From positions 124,001 to 188,000 of the forward strand of contig NZ_CP015090.1 of assembly GCF_001975705.1 (NCBI RefSeq): a DNA stretch of 64,000 nt, in the 5' to 3' direction. The notes beneath the pieces were generated by a model. It was given only the letters and a program-made list of their open reading frames with translations, ran no database searches and was not told the origin of the DNA. The position numbers were made by a program, and so were the translations under genes. Shown in pieces: positions 43,114 to 50,594 of this stretch (positions are counted from its first letter, which is position 1; each line of letters begins with the position of its first letter). This stretch comes from Salipiger abyssi. GTDB taxonomy: Bacteria > Pseudomonadota > Alphaproteobacteria > Rhodobacterales > Rhodobacteraceae.

Positions 43114-44085
43114 ATGACACGACTGTTGCTTTCCACCGCGCTCTGCATCGCCGCCACCGGTGCCCTGGCCGGCAAGGCCTTTGTCTCGAACGAACGCGGC
43201 AACACGATCACCGTGATCGACACCGAAAGCTGGGAGGTGATCGAGGAATTCGAGGGCGGCAACCGGCCGCGCGGCATCACCCTCTCGCCCGACGGCGCGC
43301 TGCTTTATGTCTGCGCCTCCGACGACGACACGGTGCGGGTCTTTGACACCGAGACCTATGAAGAGCTCTACACGCTGCCCTCCGGCCCCGATCCCGAGCT
43401 CTTCGTGATCCATCCCGAGGGCAACCCGCTTTATACCGCGAACGAGGACGACAACCTCGTGACGGTGACCGATACCGAAACCCACAGCGTCCTTGCCGAG
43501 GTGCCGGTGGGGGTGGAGCCCGAGGGCATGGCGATCTCGCCCGATACCAACTGGGTGGTGAACACGTCAGAGACCACCAATATGGCGCATTTCATCTCGA
43601 CCGAGGATTACGAGATCAAGCACAATATCCTCGTCGATCAGCGCCCGCGCTACGCGCAATATACCAGCGACGGGCGGCGGCTCTTTGTCAGCGCCGAGAT
43701 CGGCGGCACCGTTTCGGTGATCGACATCGCCGAGGACGGCACGCCGACGCTGAAGCAGAAGATCGGCTTCGAGGTGCCCGGCGTGCTGCCGGAATGGCTC
43801 CAGCCGGTGGGCGTGAAGGTGACCGAAGACGGCAGCCGGATCTTTGTCGCGCTGGGGCCGGCGAATCGGGTGGCGGTGATCGATGGCGCCTCGCTGGAGG
43901 TTGTCGATTATATCATGGTCGGACAGCGCGTCTGGCAGATGGCGTTTACACCGGGGGAAGAGTTCCTGGTGACCACCAACGGCAATTCCAACGATGTGAC
44001 GGTGATCGACGTGGCCGCCGAAAAGGCCATCAAGTCGATCCAGGTGGGCCAGCAGCCCTGGGGCGTGGCGATCACGCCCGACTGA
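43114..44085 (+). CDS. PQQ-catabolism-associated beta-propeller protein (YVTN type)
   Basis: This 323-residue secreted beta-propeller has a signal peptide to about residue 20 and repeated blades such as KAFVSNERGNTITVIDTE, LYVCASDDDTVRVFDTE and TTNGNSNDVTVIDVA. It matches the TIGR03866 family that accompanies PQQ dehydrogenases. It sits 9 bases after the solute-binding gene. It is distinct from the propeller at 39784, giving two in the island. A docking or chaperone role for quinoproteins is suggested by context only. Confidence 0.88.
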   Translation: MTRLLLSTALCIAATGALAGKAFVSNERGNTITVIDTESWEVIEEFEGGNRPRGITLSPDGALLYVCASDDDTVRVFDTETYEELYTLPSGPDPELFVIHPEGNPLYTANEDDNLVTVTDTETHSVLAEVPVGVEPEGMAISPDTNWVVNTSETTNMAHFISTEDYEIKHNILVDQRPRYAQYTSDGRRLFVSAEIGGTVSVIDIAEDGTPTLKQKIGFEVPGVLPEWLQPVGVKVTEDGSRIFVALGPANRVAVIDGASLEVVDYIMVGQRVWQMAFTPGEEFLVTTNGNSNDVTVIDVAAEKAIKSIQVGQQPWGVAITPD

Positions 44086-44092
44086 TCAAGGC

Positions 44093-44110
44093 GCGGGCGC
44101 CTCAGCCCGC
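44093..44110 (+). other. Hairpin between propeller and solute-binding genes
   Basis: GCGGGC-GCCTCA-GCCCGC forms a 6-bp stem within the 54-base gap. No T-run follows, so it is probably an internal operon hairpin that tunes downstream expression. Confidence 0.35.
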
Positions 44111-44139
44111 CTGACGCGCGACTTCTGGGAGGAGGGAAC

Positions 44140-45108
44140 ATGCGCATCCGAACACTCACCACAGCACTGTGTGTGGTCTTTGCCGCCGGCGCCGCGCTGG
44201 CGCAGGATCTGCCGGTGATCCGCGCCGCGACGCTCAAGATCGGCACGGTGAACTGGGAACTGACGACCATCGCCGAGAACGGGCTCGACGAGAAACACGG
44301 CTTCAGGCTGGAGATGATGCCCTATGCCGACAATGGCGCCACCCGCATCGCGGTGGAGGGCGGCGAGGCCGATATGGCGGTGGCCGACTGGATCTGGGTC
44401 GCCCGGCAGCGCGCCGAGGGCAAGGATTACGTGGTGGTGCCCTATTCCCGCGCCGTGGGCGGGCTGGTGGTGCCCGAAGGCTCGGAAGCCGAGACGCTGG
44501 CCGATCTGGCGGGCGGCAAGATCGGCATCGCCGGCGGGCCGCTGGACAAGAGCTGGCTGATCCTGCGCGCCTATGCGCAGCAGGAATACGGGGCCGATCT
44601 GAAGGCCGAGACCGAGCAGGTCTTTGGTGCGCCGCCGCTGATCTTCAAATCCGGGCTCGGCGGCGATCTGGCTGGCGCCATCAATTTCTGGCACTTCCTC
44701 GCCAAGATGAAGGCCGCCGGCATGCGCGAGCTGATCTCGGTCGAGACGGCGGCGACGGCGCTGGGGCTCGACCCGGACGTGCCGCTGCTGGGCTATTACT
44801 TCAAGGGCGATTTCCTCGAAGCGCATCCCGATCTCGCGCAGGGCTTTTACGAGGCGAGCCGCGAGGCCAAGGCGATGCTGGCCGAGGATCCCGCCGCCTG
44901 GGAGGCGATCCGCCCGATGATGAACGCAAAGAGCGACGCGCAGTTCGAGCAGCTGCGCAGCGACTGGCTGGCCGGCATGCCGGCGCGCGGTCCGGTCGAT
45001 GCGGAGGCCGCCGGCAAGCTGCTGGCGCTGATGGGGGAACTGGGCGGCGCAGAGCTGGTGGGGCAGGCGGACGCGGTGCCCGACGGGCTCTTCGCGGCGG
45101 TGCAATGA
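44140..45108 (+). CDS. ABC solute-binding protein, NitT/TauT (SsuA/NMT1) family
   Basis: This 322-residue periplasmic protein has a signal peptide ending near ALAQD (residue 22). The type II binding fold shows IRAATLKIGTVNWELTTIAENGLDE (in parts) near 25-50, EGGEADMAVADWIWVARQRAEG near 73 (in parts) and GKIGIAGGPLDKSWLILRAYAQQ near 125. Related SBPs bind sulfonates, nitrate, pyrimidines or thiamine precursors. It overlaps the ATPase gene but no membrane component is present. In this island the ligand could be a quinoprotein-related compound, for instance a metal chelate or organic cofactor, but nothing proves it. Confidence 0.85.
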   Translation: MRIRTLTTALCVVFAAGAALAQDLPVIRAATLKIGTVNWELTTIAENGLDEKHGFRLEMMPYADNGATRIAVEGGEADMAVADWIWVARQRAEGKDYVVVPYSRAVGGLVVPEGSEAETLADLAGGKIGIAGGPLDKSWLILRAYAQQEYGADLKAETEQVFGAPPLIFKSGLGGDLAGAINFWHFLAKMKAAGMRELISVETAATALGLDPDVPLLGYYFKGDFLEAHPDLAQGFYEASREAKAMLAEDPAAWEAIRPMMNAKSDAQFEQLRSDWLAGMPARGPVDAEAAGKLLALMGELGGAELVGQADAVPDGLFAAVQ

Positions 45109-45773
45109 CCCCGGGTCTGCGCAGCGGCGAGGCGCCGGTTCCGTTGCGGCTGGTGCAGAATGAGACGGGCGCCGTGCGCGTCGATATCGACGCCAAGCGC
45201 TTTGGCGACACGCTGGTGCTTCGCGACGTGCATTTCTCGGTGACGCGCGGCGAGACGGTGGCGCTGCTCGGGCCTTCTGGTATCGGCAAGTCCACCCTGC
45301 TGCGCATCGTTGCCGGGCTCGACCGCGATTTCGACGGCAGCGTCGCGCGCCCCGCCAATATGGCGATGGTGTTTCAGGAGCCGACGCTGCTGCCCTGGCG
45401 CAGCGCGCTGCAAAACATCCTGCTGGTGCATCCCGAGATCCCCGAACGCCGCGCCCGCGCCATGCTGGCCCGCGTCGGGCTCTCGGGCCGCGAGCAGGCG
45501 TTTCCGCGCAGCCTGTCGCTCGGCCAGCAGCGCCGGCTGGCGCTGGCCCGGGCCTTTGCCGGGTGCCCCGAGCTGTTGATCATGGACGAGCCCTTTGTCT
45601 CGCTCGATCCCGCGCTGGCGGACTCCATGCTGACCCTCACCGAAGAGCTGATCGCCGAGGCGCGCCCGGCGACGCTTTTCGTCACCCATGCCAGAGCCGA
45701 GGCCGACCGCCTGGCCAGCCGGGTTCTCGAACTGCGCGGCAGCCCTGCCACGCTGAGCCCCCATCTGATCTGA
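45105..45773 (+). CDS. ABC transporter ATP-binding protein (NitT/TauT-like)
   Basis: This is a 222-residue ATPase with Walker A GPSGIGKST at 56-64, Q-loop VFQEPTLLPW near 86-95, signature SLGQQRRLALARAF near 129 and Walker B ELLIMDEPF near 152-160. The ATG at 45105 overlaps the binding-protein stop (ATGA). A typical system would place a permease between them; here none exists in the whole island. The next gene encodes a small secreted protein without membrane segments. Either the permease is elsewhere or these parts serve another function. Confidence 0.88.
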   Translation: MTPGLRSGEAPVPLRLVQNETGAVRVDIDAKRFGDTLVLRDVHFSVTRGETVALLGPSGIGKSTLLRIVAGLDRDFDGSVARPANMAMVFQEPTLLPWRSALQNILLVHPEIPERRARAMLARVGLSGREQAFPRSLSLGQQRRLALARAFAGCPELLIMDEPFVSLDPALADSMLTLTEELIAEARPATLFVTHARAEADRLASRVLELRGSPATLSPHLI

Positions 45774-45787
45774 AGGAGACGTTATTC

Positions 45788-46216
45788 ATGAAAACCCCGA
45801 TCCTCGCCGCCGCGCTGGCGCTGTTCTCGCTGCCCGCCACCGCCCATGAATTCGGTTTCGCCGGGGTGCTTTCGGCCTCGAACAAGGGCGAGATGCCGGA
45901 GATCCTGCTCTCGGTCGGCCAGCCACTGGCCGAGGGGCCGATCACGCTGAAATCCGGCATGGTCTATGAGCTGGAAATCGAGGCCGACGGCTCGGGCGAG
46001 CTGGCGCTGGAGGGGCCGGGCTTTTTCCGGGCGATCTGGGTGAACGAGGTGGTGGTGAACGGTCTGGAGATCCGCCCCTTTGGCCTGGAATCGGTGGAAT
46101 TCGACGAGGCCGGCACGATGGAGATCGAATTCCTCGCGATCAAGCCGGGGCAGTATTACCTCAAGATCCCGGGCTCCAAGGGCGAAAGCCAGCGGGTGGA
46201 TATCTCGATCCAGTAA
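45788..46216 (+). CDS. Secreted cupredoxin-like protein lacking copper ligands
   Basis: This 142-residue protein has a signal peptide ending near TAHEF (residue 19). The mature part is all beta; its LKSGMVYELEIEADGSGELALEG (in parts) and FLAIKPGQYYLKIPG strands resemble cupredoxin domains of copper-binding proteins. No Cys is present and only one His remains at the very N-terminus (Ala-His-Glu-Phe), so the normal type I copper site is absent. GAAGGAGA precedes the ATG. It ends the rightward unit. Its function is unknown; a structural or metal-sensing role is possible. Confidence 0.7.
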   Translation: MKTPILAAALALFSLPATAHEFGFAGVLSASNKGEMPEILLSVGQPLAEGPITLKSGMVYELEIEADGSGELALEGPGFFRAIWVNEVVVNGLEIRPFGLESVEFDEAGTMEIEFLAIKPGQYYLKIPGSKGESQRVDISIQ

Positions 46217-46226
46217 GGGGCGCGGC

Positions 46227-47342
46227 CTATGCGGGCCGCAGCATCCCCGCCACCTCTTCGGCAATCGCCAGCGATGCGGTGAGCCCCGGGCTTTCGATGC
46301 CGAAGAGGTTGACCAGACCGCCAACCCCGTGCCGCGCCGGCCCGTCGATGCGGAAATCGGCCGCCGGGTCACCCGGGCCGGAAAGCTTGGGCCGGATACC
46401 GCAATAGGTGGGCGCCAGCGCGTCGCGGGGCAGGGCGGGCCAGTATTTGCGGATCTCCGTCTCGAAATGCGCGCGGCGGGCGCCGTTGACGCTGTAATCG
46501 ACCTGCTCGATCCACTCCACATCCGGGCCAAAGCGCATGCCCCCGGCCAGATCCAGCGTCAGATGCACGCCGAGCCCGCCCGGCTCGGGCACCGGATAGA
46601 TCAGATGCGAAAAGGCCGGCCGCCCGGGAAGGCCATAGTAATTGCCGCGCGCATAGAGGGTCTGCGGCACATGCTCGGGCGCCAGCCCCTCTATGCGCGC
46701 GGCAAGCACCGAGGCATGCAGCCCGGCGGCGTTGACGACCTGCCGGGCCCCCATCGTGAACGTCTCGCCCGTGGCCGTGTCCTCGGTGGTGACCTCGAAG
46801 CCCTCACCGGTCACCGCCACGCCGGTCACCCGGCTGCCGAGGCTCAAGAGCGCCCCGGCCTGCTCCGCCTGACCCAGCAGCGAGAGCATCAGCGCGTGGC
46901 TGTCGACAATCCCGGTGGAGGGCGAGAGCAGCGCCGCCTTGCAGGCGAGCTGTGGTTCCATTTCCTGCGCCGCGCCCGCATCGAGCAACCGCAGGTCGTG
47001 CACGCCCGCCGCCTCCGCCCGCGCGCGGATGTCGTGCAGCGCCGAAACCTGCTCATCCGAGGTGGCGACGATCAGCTTGCCGCAGCGCCGATGCGGGATG
47101 TCGTAGCGGGCGGCGTAGTCGTAGAGCCGCTGCCGCCCCTCGACGCAGAGCCGCGCCTTGAGGCTGCCCGGCGGGTAATAGATCCCCGCATGGATCACTT
47201 CGGAATTGCGCGAGGAGGTGCCGGTGCCGAAGGCGGGCTCCGGCTCCAGGATCAGCACTTCGGCGCCGCGTTGCGCCAGCGCGCGCGCGGTGGCAAGCCC
47301 TATGACCCCCGCGCCGGCGATGATGATGTCGACCTTGTCCAT
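46227..47342 (-). CDS. FAD-dependent oxidoreductase, L-2-hydroxyglutarate oxidase-like
   Basis: This 371-residue flavoprotein of the DAO superfamily has Rossmann IIAGAGVIGLATARAL at 7-22, the LhgO/L2HGDH mark SSRNSEVIHAGIYYPPGSLKARLC (in parts) near 43-66, and C-terminal NLFGIESPGLTASLAIAEEV near 343. Family members oxidise L-2-hydroxyglutarate or related 2-hydroxy acids. It lies between the cupredoxin-like gene (convergent) and the metallo-hydrolase gene, so it may not belong to the quinoprotein system. Substrate assignment is by family only. Confidence 0.82.
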   Translation of the reverse strand: MDKVDIIIAGAGVIGLATARALAQRGAEVLILEPEPAFGTGTSSRNSEVIHAGIYYPPGSLKARLCVEGRQRLYDYAARYDIPHRRCGKLIVATSDEQVSALHDIRARAEAAGVHDLRLLDAGAAQEMEPQLACKAALLSPSTGIVDSHALMLSLLGQAEQAGALLSLGSRVTGVAVTGEGFEVTTEDTATGETFTMGARQVVNAAGLHASVLAARIEGLAPEHVPQTLYARGNYYGLPGRPAFSHLIYPVPEPGGLGVHLTLDLAGGMRFGPDVEWIEQVDYSVNGARRAHFETEIRKYWPALPRDALAPTYCGIRPKLSGPGDPAADFRIDGPARHGVGGLVNLFGIESPGLTASLAIAEEVAGMLRPA

Positions 47343-47393
47343 GGCCCCGTTCTGACGCGCCGCGCGGCAAAGCGAAAGCCCCGATCCGCAGGG

Positions 47394-48398
47394 TTATTCC
47401 CATTCCAGCTCGGTGAAGGCCACCGTGGCGTTGCGCGCGTTATAGGCATTAAAGAGCTGCCAGTGCGCCGCCTCGCTCTCGCCGATGCGCGTCACCGCCT
47501 CGCCCAGCCGCGCCCCGGCATCGAGCTGCGCCTGCGTGTCCCGGGCCAGCACCTCCAGATAGCGCTCCAGCGGCGCGGCACCTTCGGGCCAGTCCAGCAC
47601 CGGCCCGCCATGGCCGGGCACCAGACGCGCGACCTCCATCCCGCGCATCTCCGCCAGCACCGCCTGCCAGCCGCGCAGGCTGCCATCGAGCGCTGGCGTA
47701 TGGCGGTCGAAGACCAGATCGCCGGCAAAGAGCGTGCCGGTGGCGCGGTCGAACACGGTCAGATCGGTGCTGGTATGGGCGGTGGGCCAGGCACGCATCT
47801 CCAGCATCCGCCCGCCGAGATCGAGCGAGGCGGCGCCGTCGATGCCGGTGGTGACCTCGGGGCTCTCGGTGCCAAGGAACCGCGGCGCGCCGATGAGCCG
47901 GGCGAAGCTCTCCAGATAGCTGTCGCGCCGCTCCGCCAGAGCGCGCGCCAGTTGCGCATGGCCCACCACCTGTGCACGGGGAAAGACGCTGGCGCCAAAG
48001 ACATGATCGGGATGCATATGGGTGAGGATGACATAGCTCACCGGCAACTCGCTGCGCGCCCGGATCGCCCGCCACAGCGCCTCGCCCATCCAGGCCGCGC
48101 CGCCACTGTCGATCACCGCAATGCTGTCCCTGCCGATCACGAAGCCCAGATTGGACACGTCGCCGCCATTCTCCGCGTCCGGCTCGGCAATCGCGCCAAG
48201 ATGCACAAAGACCCCCGGTGCGATCTCCTCGACCGGCAGCGGGTCGCCGGCGCTTTGGCACACCGCTCCCGGAACGGGCCGTTCGGCCAGCGCCGCCAGA
48301 CATGCGGCATGCGTGTCGGCCTCGTAACTCGGCACCAGCGCTTCGCGGCAGGGTGCCCCCGCCAGCGCCGCGCAGAGCGTCACCACCGCTTCGAACAT
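47394..48398 (-). CDS. Quinoprotein relay system zinc metallo-hydrolase (SoxH-like)
   Basis: This is a 334-residue metallo-beta-lactamase-fold protein. The zinc motif THMHPDH lies near residues 125-131, further ligands are His near 200 (TAHTSTDL), Asp near 220 (AGDLVFDRH) and His near 257 (PGHGGPV). It resembles SoxH and the quinoprotein-associated hydrolases of type 2. The ATG at 48398 with GGGGAGGACGGAG in front gives a signal peptide-like N-terminus. It is divergent from the second SoxYZ-like gene, and the two protein families usually occur together. Confidence 0.86.
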   Translation of the reverse strand: MFEAVVTLCAALAGAPCREALVPSYEADTHAACLAALAERPVPGAVCQSAGDPLPVEEIAPGVFVHLGAIAEPDAENGGDVSNLGFVIGRDSIAVIDSGGAAWMGEALWRAIRARSELPVSYVILTHMHPDHVFGASVFPRAQVVGHAQLARALAERRDSYLESFARLIGAPRFLGTESPEVTTGIDGAASLDLGGRMLEMRAWPTAHTSTDLTVFDRATGTLFAGDLVFDRHTPALDGSLRGWQAVLAEMRGMEVARLVPGHGGPVLDWPEGAAPLERYLEVLARDTQAQLDAGARLGEAVTRIGESEAAHWQLFNAYNARNATVAFTELEWE

Positions 48399-48523
48399 CT
48401 CCGTCCTCCCCGCCTCAGCCTCGCGCCGCACGCGGCCGCGATCCATACCGACCATGCGCTCGGTATCCGTCGCCGAGGTTTTCTGGCATACTGCGCCGCA
48501 TATCCCATGCGAGGAGGAGAAGC
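48399..48523. promoter_or_regulatory. Divergent promoter region of the SoxH-like and SoxYZ-like genes
   Basis: This 125-base region contains an inverted repeat ATACCG-N10-CGGTAT (48445-48466), reminiscent of the ACCGA/TCGGT half-sites at 41813-41834. The region would serve both genes. No -35/-10 pair could be assigned with confidence. Confidence 0.4.
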
Positions 48524-49330
48524 ATGGACCGTATCACCATCCACGCGGCAGTGCTGGCGGCGGTTCTCGCCGCGCCGCTCTGTGCCGCCGAGACCGCCAA
48601 CCCGCTTACCGAAAGCCCGACCTGGGACAGCCTGCGCGAGGATGTGGTGGGCGAGGCCCCTATCGCGCCCGCCGACGGGCTCTTTACCGTCGAGGCGCCC
48701 TATCGCGCCGAGGACGCCGCCACGGTGCCGGTGCATATCGTGCAGACCGACCCGGCACAGCGCATCGAGACCGCCACCGTGGTGATCGACGAAAACCCGG
48801 CACCGGTGGCAGCGGAGTTTTCCTTTTCCGAAGCCATGGCGCCGCTCGATTTCGAAATGCGGGTGCGGGTGAACCAGTATTCCAACCTGCGTGTGATCGC
48901 CGGTACGCCGCAGGGGCTGCGCATGGCCGGGCGTTTCGTGAAAGCCTCGGGCGGCTGCTCGGCGCCGGCGACCAAGGATCCGGAGGCGGCACTGGCCGGG
49001 CTCGGGCGGATGAAGCTGCGGCTCTTCGGCGAGGCCCCCGCCATGTCGATGCCCCGCCGCGAGGCGCAGATCCTGATCCGGCACCCGAATTATTCCGGGC
49101 TGCAACGCGACCAGATCACCCAGCTTTTCATCCCGGCGCATTTCATCGACCATCTCGAGGTGTGGCAGGGCGAGGAGCGGCTTTTTGTCATGCAGGGCGG
49201 GATCTCGATCAGCGAAAACCCGGCCTTCCGCTTTTCCTATACGGATAATGGCGCGCCCTCGCTAAGGGTCCGGGCGACGGATACGGACGGCAATCTCTTT
49301 GAAACCGATCTGCCCAAAGCCGGCGGATAG
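48524..49330 (+). CDS. Quinoprotein-associated SoxYZ-like carrier protein (copy 2)
   Basis: This 268-residue secreted protein is a paralogue of the one at 38987. It has a signal peptide to about residue 22, a SoxY-like part with VVIDENPAPVAAEFSF near 87 and the single Cys in SGGCSAPATKDP near 145, and a SoxZ-like tail with ILIRHPNYSGLQRDQITQLF (in parts) near 185 and ISISENPAFRFSYTDNG near 227. GAGGAGGAGA precedes the ATG. It diverges from the metallo-hydrolase gene. Two such carriers in one cluster suggest two related relay branches. Confidence 0.86.
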   Translation: MDRITIHAAVLAAVLAAPLCAAETANPLTESPTWDSLREDVVGEAPIAPADGLFTVEAPYRAEDAATVPVHIVQTDPAQRIETATVVIDENPAPVAAEFSFSEAMAPLDFEMRVRVNQYSNLRVIAGTPQGLRMAGRFVKASGGCSAPATKDPEAALAGLGRMKLRLFGEAPAMSMPRREAQILIRHPNYSGLQRDQITQLFIPAHFIDHLEVWQGEERLFVMQGGISISENPAFRFSYTDNGAPSLRVRATDTDGNLFETDLPKAGG

Positions 49331-49349
49331 GGTGGGTTTTTTGCCCACC
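49331..49349. terminator. Convergent terminator-like hairpin
   Basis: GGTGGG-TTTTTTG-CCCACC has a 6-bp GC stem enclosing a T-rich loop, right after the SoxYZ-like stop and before the end of the convergent 117-residue gene. The sequence resembles the stem at 38956-38974. Confidence 0.5.
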
Positions 49350-49357
49350 ACGCCCTT

Positions 49358-49711
49358 TCAAAAGAAACACACCACCTCGGCCTCGGCCTGGGCGCGGCGC
49401 AGCTCCGCGACCAGCGTATTGGCCGCCACCGAGCTGTTGAACACCGCCATGCGCTCGCCGCCGGTGAGGCGCATCGACAGCACGGTCTCGGCCTCGACAT
49501 AGGCGTCATAGGGCAGGATGGCGGCGATCTCGTCGATGGAACAGGCGCATTGCCGCAGCACCTGACGATTTTGCCCGTTCGCCGCCATGCAGCCAAAGAC
49601 GTAATCCGCCCGCGCCTCCGTCGGGTAGTCGTTGAGCCGCTCAGCCACGCTCTGCGCCAGCGCCGCCCCCGGCAGCGTGATCGCGAGCGCCGCGAGTGCC
49701 GCGCGGATCAT
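49358..49711 (-). CDS. Small secreted cysteine-containing hypothetical protein
   Basis: This 117-residue protein has a signal peptide to about residue 19 (GAALAQ). The mature part holds four cysteines (FGCMAANG near 41, QCACSIDE near 55-57, and a C-terminal EVVCFF), likely forming two disulfides or a metal site. It overlaps the 222-residue gene upstream by 4 bases, so the two are co-translated. I do not recognise the family firmly. Context suggests an accessory of the quinoprotein system. Confidence 0.7.
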   Translation of the reverse strand: MIRAALAALAITLPGAALAQSVAERLNDYPTEARADYVFGCMAANGQNRQVLRQCACSIDEIAAILPYDAYVEAETVLSMRLTGGERMAVFNSSVAANTLVAELRRAQAEAEVVCFF

Positions 49712-50376
49712 GGCTCTGCCACCGCGTCGAAGCGCAGCTCCGAGCGGTAGCCCTCAGCACTTTCGCCGACCCCGGGAGCCGTGGCCACCAGGCTCAGATA
49801 CCAGCCGGGCACCGCCTCGGACATGGTCACCCGCAGCTCCAGATCGCCGAACCCCATCATCCGCGCGCGGTTGGGATCCTTGGCAAAGGGGCGCAGGGTG
49901 ACGGTGCGGGTCTCGATCGTGCCGCCGGCAAACGACGCCTCGCCGGTCTCGGTCTCGGCGGGACGGGTCAGCGCCTCTTTCACCCGGTTGCGGATGTAGA
50001 AGGGCGAGCCGCCGGCGGTTTCCGCCATGTCGCGGATCACCGCCTCGTAGAACACCATGATCATCGGGTTGCCGACGCTGGCGGGAAAGCTGCCGAGATT
50101 GCGGTGCTTGCCGTCCTGGAGGAATTGCAGATTGGCCAGCACCGCCTCGCCCTCGGTGAAGGAGAGCGCGATCTCGCCGGTGTCGCGCTCCGCCGCCTCG
50201 GGTTTGGCGGGGTTGGTGACGTCGCGGGTGTAGCGCAGCACCTTGTCGCGCCCCACATCGTCGAGCGTGCCCTGTCTGAAAAGCAGATCGTAGGTCTGGC
50301 CCGCCTCGGTTGTCGCCGCCGCCACGGGCAGCGCGAGACAGGCCAGCGCTGCCATCAAAGCGAATGTTCTGCGCAT
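49708..50376 (-). CDS. Secreted hypothetical protein of the quinoprotein island
   Basis: This 222-residue protein has a signal peptide to about residue 21 (VAAATT). The mature domain is beta-rich with YDLLFRQGTLDDVGRDKVLRYTRD near 29 (in parts), FYEAVIRDMAETAGGSPFYIRNRVKEAL near 109 (in parts) and TVTLRPFAKDPNRARMMGFGDLELRVTM (in parts) near 155. No cysteine remains after cleavage. It is translationally coupled to the four-cysteine protein. No known family could be assigned from memory. Confidence 0.7.
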   Translation of the reverse strand: MRRTFALMAALACLALPVAAATTEAGQTYDLLFRQGTLDDVGRDKVLRYTRDVTNPAKPEAAERDTGEIALSFTEGEAVLANLQFLQDGKHRNLGSFPASVGNPMIMVFYEAVIRDMAETAGGSPFYIRNRVKEALTRPAETETGEASFAGGTIETRTVTLRPFAKDPNRARMMGFGDLELRVTMSEAVPGWYLSLVATAPGVGESAEGYRSELRFDAVAEP

Positions 50377-50464
50377 GTTCGAATCCTCCCTCTCTCCAGC
50401 CTATTCCCCACGCCCCGCCTGTCATTGCCGACTTTTGTCTGTGCCGGATTCGGGGGCGGGCCAG

Positions 50465-50490
50465 CCCTGTCTTCTCTTTGAAAATACGCC
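50465..50490 (-). repeat. Short intergenic repeat, copy 2 (opposite strand)
   Basis: On the minus strand it reads GGCGTATTTTCAAAGAGAAG followed by ACAGGG, close to the copies at 38893 and 57608. It lies between the hypothetical pair and the histidine kinase gene. Confidence 0.5.
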
Positions 50491-50526
50491 TCTCCGACGA
50501 TGCTGCTCCGCGCGCGACGAGCAGGA

Positions 50527-50550
50527 GAAAAATTTTCGAGAAAATTTTTC
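50527..50550. repeat. Perfect palindrome A
   Basis: GAAAAATTTTC (50527-50537) and GAAAATTTTTC (50540-50550) are exact reverse complements separated by GA. It is an AT-rich hairpin next to a second palindrome. It sits between the stop of the hybrid kinase and the downstream gene, so it could act in transcription termination or be part of a small repeat element. Confidence 0.55.
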
Positions 50551-50556
50551 GGACCC

Positions 50557-50580
50557 GCAGGATTTTCCAGAAAATCCTGC
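50557..50580. repeat. Perfect palindrome B
   Basis: GCAGGATTTTC (50557-50567) and GAAAATCCTGC (50570-50580) are exact reverse complements separated by CA. With palindrome A it forms a tandem of two perfect hairpins within 54 bases, ending 14 bases after the kinase gene's stop codon on the minus strand. Confidence 0.55.
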
Positions 50581-50594
50581 TCCCCGCGCCGCGC

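Noticed and set aside
46080..48785. A 901-codon open frame on the plus strand
   Set aside because: It runs antisense to the hydroxyglutarate-oxidase-like and metallo-hydrolase genes, is Arg/His/Ala-rich and has no recognisable domain. It is a high-GC shadow.
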